The notes under the pieces were generated by a model that saw only the letters and a list, made by a program, of their open reading frames with translations, had not been told where the DNA came from and did no database searches. From contig JAFGIN010000089.1 of assembly GCA_016929595.1 (NCBI GenBank), forward strand, positions 62,001 through 126,000: a stretch of DNA of 64,000 nucleotides, read 5' to 3'. Below are positions 51,384 through 61,186 of this stretch, in pieces. Position numbers and translations under genes: made by a program. How positions within the stretch are numbered: position 1 is the first letter of the stretch; each line of letters starts with the position of its first letter. Source of the stretch: Chitinispirillaceae bacterium. GTDB lineage: Bacteria > Fibrobacterota > Chitinivibrionia > Chitinivibrionales > Chitinispirillaceae.

Positions 51384-54300
51384 GTGCAGATGAGGAACAA
51401 TCTGATATTGGGAACCGGTAGAATAAATTTGACGATGTGCAGCTGCTTGCTTCTGGGTTTTCTGTTTGCAGCGGAGGCTTCCTCGCGTGATGGGTGGAAG
51501 TTGTTATTTGATAATAAGCCTGTTGAAGCGATTGATGCTTTTAACAAGAGTATTTCCAGCGGGTCAGATAGTGTTGTTGCTGAAGCGTATCGCGGGCTGG
51601 CGACAGCCGAAATGTTTCTGGGAAAATTTGACCACATTCCTGATTACATACTCTCAGCCAGTGATTTTGACAAGGATATTGCAATGGCTTCATCACGGCC
51701 GGATGCTCTTATTTTAAGCAGAGTTTTTTCTGACAGAAAAAAGGCGAAAAAAATTACGAAAAAGATCGCAGGGCTTGCGGAAAATTCGGGTTTGTTTAGT
51801 GGTATCTATCAGGAGCTGCAACTGCGGCATTCACAGAATTATGAAAATGTTAAAAAGACCGCATCGATTACCAGAAAAATGGGGGTGGTATCACAATGGA
51901 AAATTATCGGTCCCTTTGAAAATATATCCGGATGTGGCTTTTCTAATGTATATCCTCCCGAGCATGAAATCGCTTTTGGAAAAGAGTACAGGGGCAAAGA
52001 CGGTAATACCGTTATCTGGCGTGATCTGTTGACTTCAGAGGCGACCGGCTGGATATTTCTTGATAATTATGTCAATGATTTCAATTCTATGTATTATCTG
52101 ACTACAACGGTCAGTTCTGATGCAGACCGTGATGTGTACCTCTCTTTTGGCGCATCCGGAACATTCAGGGTTTTTCTCAATAATACATTGGTTGTTCAGG
52201 ACTCGGTTTTTCGTAACACCGGAATCGACACCTATATGCGCAAAGTGAAACTGCTCAAAGGTAACAACAGGATACTGATTAAAGTCGGACATGAAGGAAA
52301 GAATGGTATTTCAGGACTTTCAGGAAAAGCTAACTTTTTGTTACGATTTCTCGACTGGACATATAAACCTGTGACTGATCTTAAAATTGACAAAACAAAC
52401 AGTTCGGTTGTTCAGGGTGAGCCTTTAGACCTGAGTGGATCACCAACACCGGTTCTGGATTCGCTTTCAAGGTATCTTTCGAATCGACTCAGTAGGGACA
52501 GTACCGATTATGATGCATTGACAGCCTTGATCGCTACGTATAACATCTATGATATGACTAATGAGTCTCAGCGCATAATCCAGACATTTTTGAGACGCTA
52601 TCCTGGAAGTTCCATCCTCTACTCAAGTCTTTCGGAATCTCTGTTAAGGGCAAAAAAATATACTGATGCATCAATTGCCATAAAGAGAGCTTTTGAACTG
52701 TGCAATCTGAATATGGCTGCATGGAATAGTCAGCTTGTCAATATTAAAAGTAATGGTAACAGACGTGCTCTTGAGGACTTTCTGGATAACACTCCCGAAA
52801 TGTTTAAGAATAAGCCGGCGAGCCGTCTTGCACGGTTATCAATTGCTGCAGAGATGGATAACAGTTCTGAGTTGTACAGGTTAATTTCGGATCTTGAGAA
52901 GAATCATGAGGATGATACCGAGATACTGTCTACACTTTTGGCAATTTATATTTCTCAGGGAATGTTCGACAAGGCTGAAAAAGTGATAACCGGTCAGTTG
53001 AAAGCCAGTAAGAGAAGTTCATCTCTTTATAGTGAGCTTGCGGCACTGAAATTAAAAAGAGGTGATCGCGGAGGGGCACAAGCTTACTATCAGAAGGCTG
53101 TTTCAGCTGATCCTCTGAATCCTGATATCTATTTCTATCTTGCCAGTTTGTTCTATCAGGATCGGAATTATTCAAGTGCTCTTCAACAGGTAGAGAAGTG
53201 TCTTGCAATCATTCCCACAAGTTCAAATGCGTTGAATCTCAAGGGAAATATTCTTTCGTCAATGGGTAGGACTGATGATGCGGTTGCGACATTCAATGAA
53301 ACCATAAAATTTACGGTAGATGATTTTTCAGCCTGGGAGAACATCTTCAAATTAACAAATAAAAAATCTTTCGAATCAATGACTCCGCTTGCGCCTATTG
53401 ACAGTATTTTAAAAAAATCGGACGTCTGGGCAAAACAGCAGTCTGATCAGGCTTCAGTTGTACATTATTGTGAAGATATCTATATGTATCCAAGCGATGC
53501 ATCCCGCTCGCGAATATTTATGGTCGTGTATCTGCCCAACCAGCAGGCGATTGATGACTGGAAGGAGTATCGGGTTGATTTTAATCCAAATTATCAGTTG
53601 TTATCAATTGATCGAGCTTTATCAAAGAAAGCCGATGGTAGCGAGGTCGAAGCTGACAGAGAGGATAATTACGTTGTTTTCAAATCCCTCGAGCCCGGTG
53701 ATTATATCGTTATAGAATACAGTTTAAAAGACTACTATCAGGGTGTCATGTCCGGTAAAGTGTATGGAACACATCTTTTCAGTACTGGCATTCCTGAGTT
53801 TGAATCAATGATCAGAATGATCACGCCTGTTGACGATACCATTCCTTATATCGTTTCCGATACACTTATAAAAGTAACCGTACAGAAAGATGGTGATTTC
53901 AGAAAGACTATTATCAAAGCTCCTGTATCGGGGCATACCGCTTATGAACCATATTCACCTGTGTATCATCCGTCGTATCCGGCGCTGATTTATTCAAAGT
54001 TCAGGTCTTGGGGTGAAATTTCAGACTGGTACTATGAACTGAGCAGATTGAAACAGAAACCTACTCTTGAGTTAACAGAAACAGCGGATTCTTTAACCCG
54101 AAACAGTACGGATTCTTGGGAAAAGGTAAAAAAAATTCATGCGTTTATTACAAAAACAATAAATTACAGTTATGTTCCTTTTCGTCAATCTGCCTGGATA
54201 CCGCAGTCTGCCGGTGATGTTCTTGCGACACGTATCGGTGACTGTAAAGATATGGCATCACTGGGTAAGGCGTTTCTGGATATAGCTGGAATTGAATCAT

Positions 54301-55184
54301 GGCTGGTGCTGGTGAATACACGTATTCACAATTTTACGGATTACGCTTACAAAGGACCAAACTTCGATCATTGTATTTTAACTTTTAAATGTGATGATAC
54401 ATACTGGTATGTTGATTTTACAGACAGAAATTCCGCGCTGGGAAGGCTTCCTATGGGTGATCAGGGTGCAATGGCACTGGTCATAAAACCCGGAAACAGC
54501 GAACTGATAACACTTCCAGCCGATCAATCTTCAGAAAGAATGATTATTCGAAAAATTATTCTGAAGTTGGACAGTAACGGGGAAATGACCGAATCTGTGA
54601 ATGTCAAACGAACCGGGGTATTTGCTTCATCAATGAGGAGTATATACCGTTTTTCTACCTACGAGGAGAGAAAGAAAAATTTTCTTCGAAGCATTACTCA
54701 GGAATATCCCGGAGGAGTAGTTGATACAGTCTATTTTAATGATATCGATTCACTGCATGACTCGCTTACCTATACTTATAACCTGCGTATAGATAATGCC
54801 GTTGATGTAAGCGGGAAGAATATTGTATTTGAAATAAAGATACCTGATGCTTTGACTACTGATTATTATCCTGTTGATCAGGAGAGGAAAAAACCTGTTG
54901 ATATCACCGCTTCGGCATTTGCAAACACCGGGCTCAACACAACGGTTGAGTGTACATTTCCAATGAACTGGAAACTGTTAAGTGTTCCTGAAGATGTCAC
55001 GGTTTCGACCGGAAGGGTACAGTATTCATTGAAATTCGTGAAAAAAGGTAATAATCTTGTCTGCAGAAGATCCTTTGAAAGTAATTTCAAAGATGTATTA
55101 AGTGTCAGTGAGTATCAGACTGAACTTGATGCACTTAAAAAGATTTCGCGCGCAGATGCTGTCAAGGTAATTTTTTCGAAATAG
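51384..55184 (+). CDS. Secreted DUF3857-transglutaminase protein with TPR and jelly-roll domains
   Basis: 1266 residues from the GTG at 51384, preferred because GGAG lies exactly 7 nt upstream; the ATG at 51390 is the alternative. After a signal peptide (about 1-33) comes an alpha-helical start. A jelly-roll region (about 170-330) follows: WKIIGPFENISGCGF, FGASGTFRVFLNNTLVVQD. TPR-like helices occupy about 350-660, including GGAQAYYQKAVSADPLNPDI. A DUF3857 domain lies at about 690-850. The transglutaminase-like domain (about 890-1020) has the triad C954 (RIGDCKDMASLG), H996 (NFDHCIL) and D1011 (YVDFTD). The end is beta-rich (DUF3858-like). It probably acts as a periplasmic or surface protease or cross-linking enzyme on an unknown substrate. 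Confidence 0.88.
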   Translation: MQMRNNLILGTGRINLTMCSCLLLGFLFAAEASSRDGWKLLFDNKPVEAIDAFNKSISSGSDSVVAEAYRGLATAEMFLGKFDHIPDYILSASDFDKDIAMASSRPDALILSRVFSDRKKAKKITKKIAGLAENSGLFSGIYQELQLRHSQNYENVKKTASITRKMGVVSQWKIIGPFENISGCGFSNVYPPEHEIAFGKEYRGKDGNTVIWRDLLTSEATGWIFLDNYVNDFNSMYYLTTTVSSDADRDVYLSFGASGTFRVFLNNTLVVQDSVFRNTGIDTYMRKVKLLKGNNRILIKVGHEGKNGISGLSGKANFLLRFLDWTYKPVTDLKIDKTNSSVVQGEPLDLSGSPTPVLDSLSRYLSNRLSRDSTDYDALTALIATYNIYDMTNESQRIIQTFLRRYPGSSILYSSLSESLLRAKKYTDASIAIKRAFELCNLNMAAWNSQLVNIKSNGNRRALEDFLDNTPEMFKNKPASRLARLSIAAEMDNSSELYRLISDLEKNHEDDTEILSTLLAIYISQGMFDKAEKVITGQLKASKRSSSLYSELAALKLKRGDRGGAQAYYQKAVSADPLNPDIYFYLASLFYQDRNYSSALQQVEKCLAIIPTSSNALNLKGNILSSMGRTDDAVATFNETIKFTVDDFSAWENIFKLTNKKSFESMTPLAPIDSILKKSDVWAKQQSDQASVVHYCEDIYMYPSDASRSRIFMVVYLPNQQAIDDWKEYRVDFNPNYQLLSIDRALSKKADGSEVEADREDNYVVFKSLEPGDYIVIEYSLKDYYQGVMSGKVYGTHLFSTGIPEFESMIRMITPVDDTIPYIVSDTLIKVTVQKDGDFRKTIIKAPVSGHTAYEPYSPVYHPSYPALIYSKFRSWGEISDWYYELSRLKQKPTLELTETADSLTRNSTDSWEKVKKIHAFITKTINYSYVPFRQSAWIPQSAGDVLATRIGDCKDMASLGKAFLDIAGIESWLVLVNTRIHNFTDYAYKGPNFDHCILTFKCDDTYWYVDFTDRNSALGRLPMGDQGAMALVIKPGNSELITLPADQSSERMIIRKIILKLDSNGEMTESVNVKRTGVFASSMRSIYRFSTYEERKKNFLRSITQEYPGGVVDTVYFNDIDSLHDSLTYTYNLRIDNAVDVSGKNIVFEIKIPDALTTDYYPVDQERKKPVDITASAFANTGLNTTVECTFPMNWKLLSVPEDVTVSTGRVQYSLKFVKKGNNLVCRRSFESNFKDVLSVSEYQTELDALKKISRADAVKVIFSK

Positions 55185-55194
55185 GAGTCATTTT

Positions 55195-55860
55195 TTGCGA
55201 TTAGATGCTGTGGTGTTTGATTTTGATGGGGTGGTCATAGATACGGAGACTGCCCGTTATGAGGTCTGGAAGAAAATTTTTGAGGAGTATGGTCAGGTGC
55301 TTCCCAGAGAGATCTGGGTAAAGAGTATCGGGCGATCGGAGTACGTTGTAAATCCCTGTGATCTTCTCAGGGGTATTACAGGCAGAGATATTGACGTGGA
55401 TCAACTCTGGCTATATCAAAAAAAAATGGAAGACAGGTACATTGCCGGAAAACCTCTTACTGCCGGATTGGTGGAACGGCTCAATGAAGTAAAGGCAGCT
55501 GGAGCGCGGATCGCAATTGCATCAAGTGCCTCAAGACGTTATGTCGAGAAGCATCTTAAGGACAGAGACATTTTCGGTTACTTTGATACTCTGGTATGTC
55601 GTGATGACGTTATTAAACATAAACCAGATCCGGAACCGTATCGCAATGCAGTAGAGTCTCTTGGTGCAGAATTGTCCTTCTCGTTAGCTGTGGAGGATTC
55701 TCCTGCGGGTATTGAATCTGCAGTTTCTGCCGGATTATTCTGTGTTGCTATAGCAGGAAACATGACCAGGGAGATGAATTTGAGCAGAGCACACTGTATA
55801 GTGGATTCTCTTGATGATATTACTTTTACATCTATTGCAGAAAGAAATTTTAAACTTTGA
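55195..55860 (+). CDS. HAD-superfamily phosphatase, beta-phosphoglucomutase-like
   Basis: 221 residues from a TTG at 55195; AGGAG overlaps the previous gene's stop and sits 7 nt upstream. Motif I is FDFDGVVIDTE with nucleophile D9 and acid/base D11. Motif II is IASSAS, motif III the lysine in IKHKPDPEPY, and motif IV VEDSPAGIESA. The cap domain fits the subfamily that includes beta-phosphoglucomutase and small sugar-phosphate phosphatases. The exact substrate is unknown. It ends overlapping the next start. Confidence 0.88.
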   Translation: MRLDAVVFDFDGVVIDTETARYEVWKKIFEEYGQVLPREIWVKSIGRSEYVVNPCDLLRGITGRDIDVDQLWLYQKKMEDRYIAGKPLTAGLVERLNEVKAAGARIAIASSASRRYVEKHLKDRDIFGYFDTLVCRDDVIKHKPDPEPYRNAVESLGAELSFSLAVEDSPAGIESAVSAGLFCVAIAGNMTREMNLSRAHCIVDSLDDITFTSIAERNFKL

Positions 55861-57032
55861 ATACTCAGGAAAAAACAAAATTTACCTCAACGATTGTGGT
55901 AACAACACCAAAAGGTCTCAGTCCCATACTTAAAGATGAGATTGAAGCACTCGGTTATGCCGTTATACATACCGGTACTATGTCGGTGTCATTGACGGGT
56001 TCATTCAGTGATGCGATTAAACTGAATCTTTATTTGCGTACCGCCCACCATGTGCTCTACAAACTAGACGAATTCAGATGCACAAGTCCCGAGGATCTTT
56101 ATAGAGGAATCAACAGATTACCATGGGAAACGATGATCGGGGTTAATGAGTATCTCAGCGTTGTATCTAATGTCGAACATGAAACAATTCGTGACTCTCG
56201 ATTTGCAAATATGAAAAGCAAAGATGCGATCGTAGACAGAATTATGTCCCGGAAAGGAAAAAGGCCTGATTCCGGGCCCGAAAGAAAGGGTGCGGTTGTC
56301 ACTATTTACTGGAAGAACGATAAATGTATTGTATACCTAGATACTTCAGGGGAGTCACTTTCAAGACGCGGATATCGGATAATTCCCATGAACGCTCCCA
56401 TGCAGGAAACACTTGCTGCTGGAATCATATTGTCAACACGAAAGCTTAAGCCGGATAGTAACTTTGTTAATCCGATGTGCGGAAGCGGAACGATTGCGAT
56501 TGAAGCTGCATTAATGCAGGCCAATATTGCTCCCGGGCTTATTAGAAATAATTTTGGATTTCTTCATACACTGCTCTGCGATAAAAATGAGTGGACGGAA
56601 TTAAGGGCTCAGGCTCGTGCGGTGGTAAAAAGAGCGCAGGAAAACAGAATAGTTGCATCAGATATCGATCCGCAAGCCGTAAATGCTGCACAAAAAAACG
56701 CTCAGAATGCCGGGGTGTCGGACATGATAGAATTTGAAGTGAAAGATATTAGTGACTCATCTGTTCCATCAGGAAGCGGCCTGATTATGATCAATCCTGA
56801 ATACGGTATAAGGCTCGGAGACGAGAAAAATCTTGAGGATACTTATCGGAAAATCGGGGGATATCTTAAAAACAGATGTACCGGTTATATGGGATACGTT
56901 TTTACCGGTAATACCAGACTTTCCGGAAAAATCGGACTTAAATCCAAAAGAAGAATACCTTTTAACAGCGGTAGCCTTGAGTGTCGCCTTTACGAGTATG
57001 AATTGTATGAAGGAAAAAGAGAAGCTAGATAA
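55857..57032 (+). CDS. THUMP-domain class I RNA methyltransferase (RlmL/UPF0020-like)
   Basis: 391 residues from a TTG that overlaps the HAD stop by four bases (TTGA). An N-terminal ferredoxin-like/THUMP RNA-binding part (about 8-160) contains [20 protein letters not shown] and [11 protein letters not shown]. The SAM-binding fold follows ([37 protein letters not shown]). The catalytic motif is [10 protein letters not shown], where family members usually have NPPYG. It should make m2G in rRNA or tRNA; the exact site is unknown. Start codon use and overlaps imply translation coupled to the genes on both sides. Confidence 0.88.
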   Translation: MNTQEKTKFTSTIVVTTPKGLSPILKDEIEALGYAVIHTGTMSVSLTGSFSDAIKLNLYLRTAHHVLYKLDEFRCTSPEDLYRGINRLPWETMIGVNEYLSVVSNVEHETIRDSRFANMKSKDAIVDRIMSRKGKRPDSGPERKGAVVTIYWKNDKCIVYLDTSGESLSRRGYRIIPMNAPMQETLAAGIILSTRKLKPDSNFVNPMCGSGTIAIEAALMQANIAPGLIRNNFGFLHTLLCDKNEWTELRAQARAVVKRAQENRIVASDIDPQAVNAAQKNAQNAGVSDMIEFEVKDISDSSVPSGSGLIMINPEYGIRLGDEKNLEDTYRKIGGYLKNRCTGYMGYVFTGNTRLSGKIGLKSKRRIPFNSGSLECRLYEYELYEGKREAR

Positions 57033-57396
57033 TAGCGGAGACTGTTTGCCATTTAATGCACCGGATGACGATGATGATCTTCTTTCCCAGTGTCATGTGT
57101 ATACATTCAGGGCTGGAGGAAAGGGAGGACAGCATGTCAATAAGACCGATTCTGCAGTAAGGCTGGTGCATAAACCGACAGGGTTGACAGTAAGCTGCAG
57201 CCGTGAACGCAGTCAGTATCTCAATAAGAAGTTATGCCTGGCTAATTTGCGAAAAAAGATTGTGTTACAAAATTTCGTACCTCCGGAGCGCCTGCCAACA
57301 AAAATCCCTGCAAGCAAGGTAAAGAAGCGGTTAAAAGAGAAGTGTGAGCGGGCTATAAAAAAAAGTATCCGGCGTGATAAGAATTTTTTTGAGTGA
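56998..57396 (+). CDS. Peptide chain release factor-like protein with GGQ motif
   Basis: 132 residues from the ATG at 56998 (57007 is an alternative), overlapping the methylase 3' end by 35 bp. Further upstream in-frame codons lie inside the methylase gene and look spurious. The core is a release-factor domain 3: [20 protein letters not shown] carries the GGQ loop that triggers peptidyl-tRNA hydrolysis. [20 protein letters not shown] and a basic C-terminal helix ([18 protein letters not shown]) complete it. Stop-codon recognition domains are absent, as in ArfB/C12orf65-type rescue factors. It may rescue stalled ribosomes; coupling to an RNA methylase gene supports a translation role. Confidence 0.85.
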   Translation: MNCMKEKEKLDNSGDCLPFNAPDDDDDLLSQCHVYTFRAGGKGGQHVNKTDSAVRLVHKPTGLTVSCSRERSQYLNKKLCLANLRKKIVLQNFVPPERLPTKIPASKVKKRLKEKCERAIKKSIRRDKNFFE

Positions 57397-57397
57397 T

Positions 57398-57527
57398 CGC
57401 CTCACCCCCCGTCCCCCTCTCCATAGGAAATGGAGAGGGGGAGATAAGACAAAAGGAGAACGTGATTAACGCGTCAAGTTCGTTTTTTCACCCTTCTCCA
57501 CAAGTGGAGAGGGGCAGGGGTGAGGCG
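57398..57527. repeat. C-rich/G-rich palindromic element between convergent genes
   Basis: Ends CGCCTCACCCC and GGGGTGAGGCG are perfect inverted repeats. Inside, CCCCCTCTCCAT-AGGAA-ATGGAGAGGGGG is a perfect 12-bp hairpin (57413-57441), and CTCCAC-AA-GTGGAG forms a second. It is similar in style to 20138-20237 and probably also terminates both convergent transcripts. Confidence 0.75.
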
Positions 57528-57555
57528 AAACGCAACAATCGCGATATTCTGGTTG

Positions 57556-59112
57556 TCAAAGGTGTAACTTTCCCAGAACCAGTCCTGCAAGCTCAACGTC
57601 CTGGTTTGGTACTTCAATGATGGCTTTCTCCTTTTTAAGTCTGATGATTGTATGGAGAACCTTTTTATTTAAAGATTGTGAAATCAGTTCTTCTTCAAGC
57701 TGGTTTAAGGGGCCGGATTTAATCAAGTTGATAAGTCTTGAAAGTCTGAATGCTGTGACAAGTGTAGCTGTGTCAACACTTTTATTCCATGGGAAAGCGG
57801 ATGACCCGCAGCACCTTATAGATTTACCAGTTTTAAACATTTTGTAGTCGGTGAATCCCGGAAGGCCTGGTACGGGATAAAACATTGATATACCAATCAG
57901 CGTAGTCCTTTTCCAGAAAAAAAGAAGGTTTTCAGCAATACTCTTTCGGTTGTCGCCTTGAAATCCGGCGATAAAATAGGATATAACCGGAATTGAATGG
58001 TATTTGAAAAGGGAAAGAAGTCTTTCATAATGATCGGGCGATGAATCGCGGGAGAGCAGAGCTGATGCATCTTTATTAATAGTACCAAGCGCTATATTGA
58101 ACTGCGCCATTCCCATCCTGATTAGATAGTGTGCGGATTCTTCTGTTAAAAGCCGGTAGTCAAGTCCGTTTTCAGCATAAAACGTCGCTGCGGGGAAGCG
58201 CTCTTTAAATATTTTAAGTACATCAAACCAGAACGATGAGTCGATAAGCAGGTTATCATCTTCAAAATTTACTTTGACAGTGGCTGGTTCACAGGGTAGT
58301 GTTCCGGATATTCCTCTGATAAGACTATCAATTTTGTGTAAGCTGGCACGTCTGAATTCGGTGCCATGGCATAGACGGTTGGAGCAGAATGCACACTGAA
58401 GGGGACACCCGCGGGATATGGTGAGGTCAATCCGAAGCTCTTTCTTGTACATTGAGGATCTGTATCCTGGCTCCATTGAGGTGTCATTTGTGTATAGCTG
58501 CTGTGAATCAGACGGTATTATTTTTTCTTTTGTAACCAAATTAGGAATATCGGATAAAAGAACGGTGCTGTTGTCGCGAAGGTACTGTACAAGTGGAATA
58601 ACGGAGAGCTCGGCTTCACCGGTGATAACAAAGTCGATGCAGCCTGATGAAACAAAATATGCCGGGTGAACAGATGCACCTCCTCCTCCTGCAATTATGG
58701 AAACATCGGGAAGGGATTGTTTCAGTTCCCTTGCGAAGGCTAGTGCTGAATCGGCATAACAAAATGCAAAGCAGGACAGGAATATGATATCAGGAGATAT
58801 TGAAACAACTTTATTTACACATTCCTGCAATGAAGGTCCGAATAAATAATAATGCGTGAAAAATGAGCCACGTCCGGTTTCATTAGGTAATATATGGGGA
58901 GTGAGATAGTTGAGTGTATCGGGGATTGGCACTGTTTTGCTCTGGGAGTGTTCGAGAGGAAAGTTGAAAAGGTAAACTGTTGTGTTGTTATCTTCAAGCA
59001 AACGGGCGAGAATTCCTGCACCAAGAGCAGATAAACGGTGTGGCGTGGTATAAAAATCGGTTAGTGGAGGAATGATAACCGCAGCATTAGAGATCTTTTT
59101 TGTTTTTATCAT
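57556..59112 (-). CDS. B12-binding-domain radical SAM protein
   Basis: 518 residues. An N-terminal cobalamin-binding-like fold (about 8-200) includes PPLTDFYTTPHRLSALGAGI, IIFLSCFAFCYADS and IIAGGGGASVHP. The radical SAM core has C236-x3-C240-x2-C243 (SRGCPLQCAFCSN), which binds the 4Fe-4S cluster. The DHLG-type B12 signature is not obvious, so the first domain may be cobalamin-free. Members of this architecture carry out methylations or ring rearrangements; the substrate is unknown. queF follows 27 bp downstream of the start on the same strand, upstream in transcription. Confidence 0.85.
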   Translation of the reverse strand: MIKTKKISNAAVIIPPLTDFYTTPHRLSALGAGILARLLEDNNTTVYLFNFPLEHSQSKTVPIPDTLNYLTPHILPNETGRGSFFTHYYLFGPSLQECVNKVVSISPDIIFLSCFAFCYADSALAFARELKQSLPDVSIIAGGGGASVHPAYFVSSGCIDFVITGEAELSVIPLVQYLRDNSTVLLSDIPNLVTKEKIIPSDSQQLYTNDTSMEPGYRSSMYKKELRIDLTISRGCPLQCAFCSNRLCHGTEFRRASLHKIDSLIRGISGTLPCEPATVKVNFEDDNLLIDSSFWFDVLKIFKERFPAATFYAENGLDYRLLTEESAHYLIRMGMAQFNIALGTINKDASALLSRDSSPDHYERLLSLFKYHSIPVISYFIAGFQGDNRKSIAENLLFFWKRTTLIGISMFYPVPGLPGFTDYKMFKTGKSIRCCGSSAFPWNKSVDTATLVTAFRLSRLINLIKSGPLNQLEEELISQSLNKKVLHTIIRLKKEKAIIEVPNQDVELAGLVLGKLHL

Positions 59113-59139
59113 CTCTAAGCCGATTCGGACGATTCTGAT

Positions 59140-59613
59140 TTAAACATTATCAGAACTCATCTGCCGGCAATGAGGTTTTAATGCGTTGAGAAGGATATCT
59201 GCACCGGCAGGGCGTTCCCCGGGGGTTTCGAACACTACTGTCGTGTTGACATTACCTCTTGGAAAAAAATCACCGGTTACCAGGAGCCAATGTGGCTGTA
59301 AAATGTTTTTTACTGTTTCAAAAAGATGAAATGTTACCGTCTCATGAAATGTACCAATCATTCGAAATGAGTTGAGGTATAATTTCCAGGACTTAAGTTC
59401 AATACAACGGGATGATGGAAGGTAGTAGAGGCCAATTGTTGCAAAATCCGGGTATCCTGTTTTGGGGCACACACAGGTGAATTCAGGAAAAATAATCCGG
59501 ATAATGCCGCTTCTGGCGGCACTGGAATCATAGGGACACGGGAATGTCTCGAGTTCCGGAAGCTTTTTTTGCGCAATAGCGTCATCAAGCTGTGTCACAT
59601 TATTGAAAAACAT
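59140..59613 (-). CDS. queF: NADPH-dependent 7-cyano-7-deazaguanine reductase (QueF)
   Basis: 157 residues from the ATG at 59613, chosen because AAAGGA lies 8 nt upstream; an upstream ATG at 59670 has no such site. QueF reduces preQ0 to preQ1 in queuosine synthesis. The thioimide-forming cysteine is C49 in FTCVCPKTGYPDF and the proton donor D56. The family motif ELKSWKLYLNSFR and the substrate-binding HE in GTFHETVT are present. The usual Q in the PKTGQPD string is Y here. Length fits the single-domain (B. subtilis-type) form. It probably shares a transcript with the radical SAM gene. Confidence 0.92.
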   Translation of the reverse strand: MFFNNVTQLDDAIAQKKLPELETFPCPYDSSAARSGIIRIIFPEFTCVCPKTGYPDFATIGLYYLPSSRCIELKSWKLYLNSFRMIGTFHETVTFHLFETVKNILQPHWLLVTGDFFPRGNVNTTVVFETPGERPAGADILLNALKPHCRQMSSDNV

Positions 59614-59722
59614 AGAAAATCCTTTATAAAAAAGTTCCTGTCTGCCATAAAATAATAGATATACTGGCATAAAACTATATTCGCCTCTTAGGTGTTACAA
59701 TTGCCATCTCCTCTCTGTTCTC

Positions 59723-59751
59723 TTGAATCCAATGGTGGATATCGGTATAAT
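59723..59751 (+). promoter_or_regulatory. Sigma70-type promoter of the FecR-domain gene
   Basis: TTGAAT (59723-59728), a 17-nt spacer and a perfect TATAAT (59746-59751) predict a start site near 59758 and a leader of about 56 nt before the ATG at 59814. Confidence 0.7.
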
Positions 59752-59813
59752 CTATACCTGTTCAGCAAAAAAAATGTTCATAATCTCATAATTTTTTTAT
59801 GTCAGGAGTTACT

Positions 59814-61025
59814 ATGAGGAAAAGAAGCTTGCTGCGGGCTGTATTTGTACTATTGAGTACGGTTGCGCTTTGCATTGCAGAAGAGAGTGTTTTTATCATA
59901 CTTGATTCACTTTCAGGACAGGCTGAAATACAGCGTGCCGGTCAGAATGAGTGGAAATTCTGTAAAGAAAATCAGAAGATTTATAATAACGATATATTTC
60001 GTGTACTGGACAAAAGTGTAGCTCGTCTGCGCTGGTCTAATGGCAGTGTTGCATATGTGCACCAGAAAACACAGATTTCTGTTAGTTTACTACAAAGAGA
60101 ATCTGGATCTTCGCTTTCTCACACAACGATACTATTCGGAGCAGTGTTTTTCATTATAAAAAAAATTCTTCCCAATGAACTGGTGAATGATACGAAGGTT
60201 TATACACCGACTACGGTGATTGCCATAAGGGGAACATCATTTTTAATCGATGTTCAAGAGGGTATGTCCAGCATTAAAATGGTTCGTGGAACAGTTCTGG
60301 TTGGTAACATAAAGAAAAATGTATCAAGGTATCTTGGAGCGGCGTTTAAAACTGTCATTGCTGCCGGTACCGACCCAATACTACCATCAGCGGTTTTAAG
60401 TGACGATATCGATTCTATCAGGCAATGGGTACCCTCGGTGGTTGTTGATAATGAAATCGAAAAACAGCGTCTTGAAGCAAAACGTGACTATACTATTCTT
60501 AGCGGAAAACTTGATGAAAAGTGTATTGTCGTTTCATTTATCGATAGTTCCGGGTATCAGGGGCCGTGGAAGTTATCGCAACTGATCCCGAAAGCATTTG
60601 TAAGTGTAATTAAAGAGCATCATCCCCGGATGAATATATCATTTAGTGATACTGCGGGTACGGATTTGCTGCTTGATGCTTATAAACGAAAAACCCGTTA
60701 CATTATTTCCGGGACTATAGAAAATTTCAGTCTTGTTCCAAAGGCACAAATAAGTGTCAAAGCGGATGAGTACAGGGAGTCTCTTACTGGTACAGTCAAA
60801 ATAAAGCTTGAGGTAACAGATGCAAAAGAAAAAAGTGTGATTTCAGAGGTAAATCTTATCGGGGAAGTCACGCGAAAGCGTGATGATGCAGATGAGTGGC
60901 AACAGCTTGAAACAGTTACGTTTGGTTTGGATGATGAAAAATTCAAGAATTCTCTCATTGGAACGACGTTGAAACAGGCGTTGGAACAGGCGCTGGAAAA
61001 ATGTGATCTTATTCTTGGATTTTAA
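59814..61025 (+). CDS. Secreted FecR-domain protein
   Basis: 403 residues from the ATG at 59814, which has AGGAG 6 nt upstream; the ATG at 59799 lies before that site. A signal peptide (about 1-22) precedes a FecR domain (about 25-165: GQAEIQRAGQNEWKF, NDIFRVLDKSVARLRWSNGS, TPTTVIAIRGTSFLIDV). The second half (about 225-403) has the look of CsgG/LPP20-type lipoprotein partners, ending KNSLIGTTLKQALEQALEKC. It may be a periplasmic or envelope protein in assembly or sensing. There is no sigma factor gene nearby, so it is not a classical FecR anti-sigma regulator. Confidence 0.8.
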   Translation: MRKRSLLRAVFVLLSTVALCIAEESVFIILDSLSGQAEIQRAGQNEWKFCKENQKIYNNDIFRVLDKSVARLRWSNGSVAYVHQKTQISVSLLQRESGSSLSHTTILFGAVFFIIKKILPNELVNDTKVYTPTTVIAIRGTSFLIDVQEGMSSIKMVRGTVLVGNIKKNVSRYLGAAFKTVIAAGTDPILPSAVLSDDIDSIRQWVPSVVVDNEIEKQRLEAKRDYTILSGKLDEKCIVVSFIDSSGYQGPWKLSQLIPKAFVSVIKEHHPRMNISFSDTAGTDLLLDAYKRKTRYIISGTIENFSLVPKAQISVKADEYRESLTGTVKIKLEVTDAKEKSVISEVNLIGEVTRKRDDADEWQQLETVTFGLDDEKFKNSLIGTTLKQALEQALEKCDLILGF

Positions 61026-61186
61026 TTTCAAAAGTCATATAATCTCGAAAAACTCAAGCTTCGCCCCCGCCCAGTCATTTTTTTTAAAAATTTGAACAGA
61101 TACTAATCAATTCCCCGGATGCAAATTGCTACTTTTTTTGAAATCAATTATTTTAGTCATTCATTTAAAGAATAGAAAGGTTGTAG

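Noticed and set aside
56833-56997. Longer version of the release-factor-like protein
   Set aside because: The added N-terminus is the methylase gene read in another frame, and the domain starts well after 56998.
59614-59720. preQ1 riboswitch before queF
   Set aside because: No preQ1-I or -II aptamer core (C-rich loop with A-rich tail) is visible in the leader.
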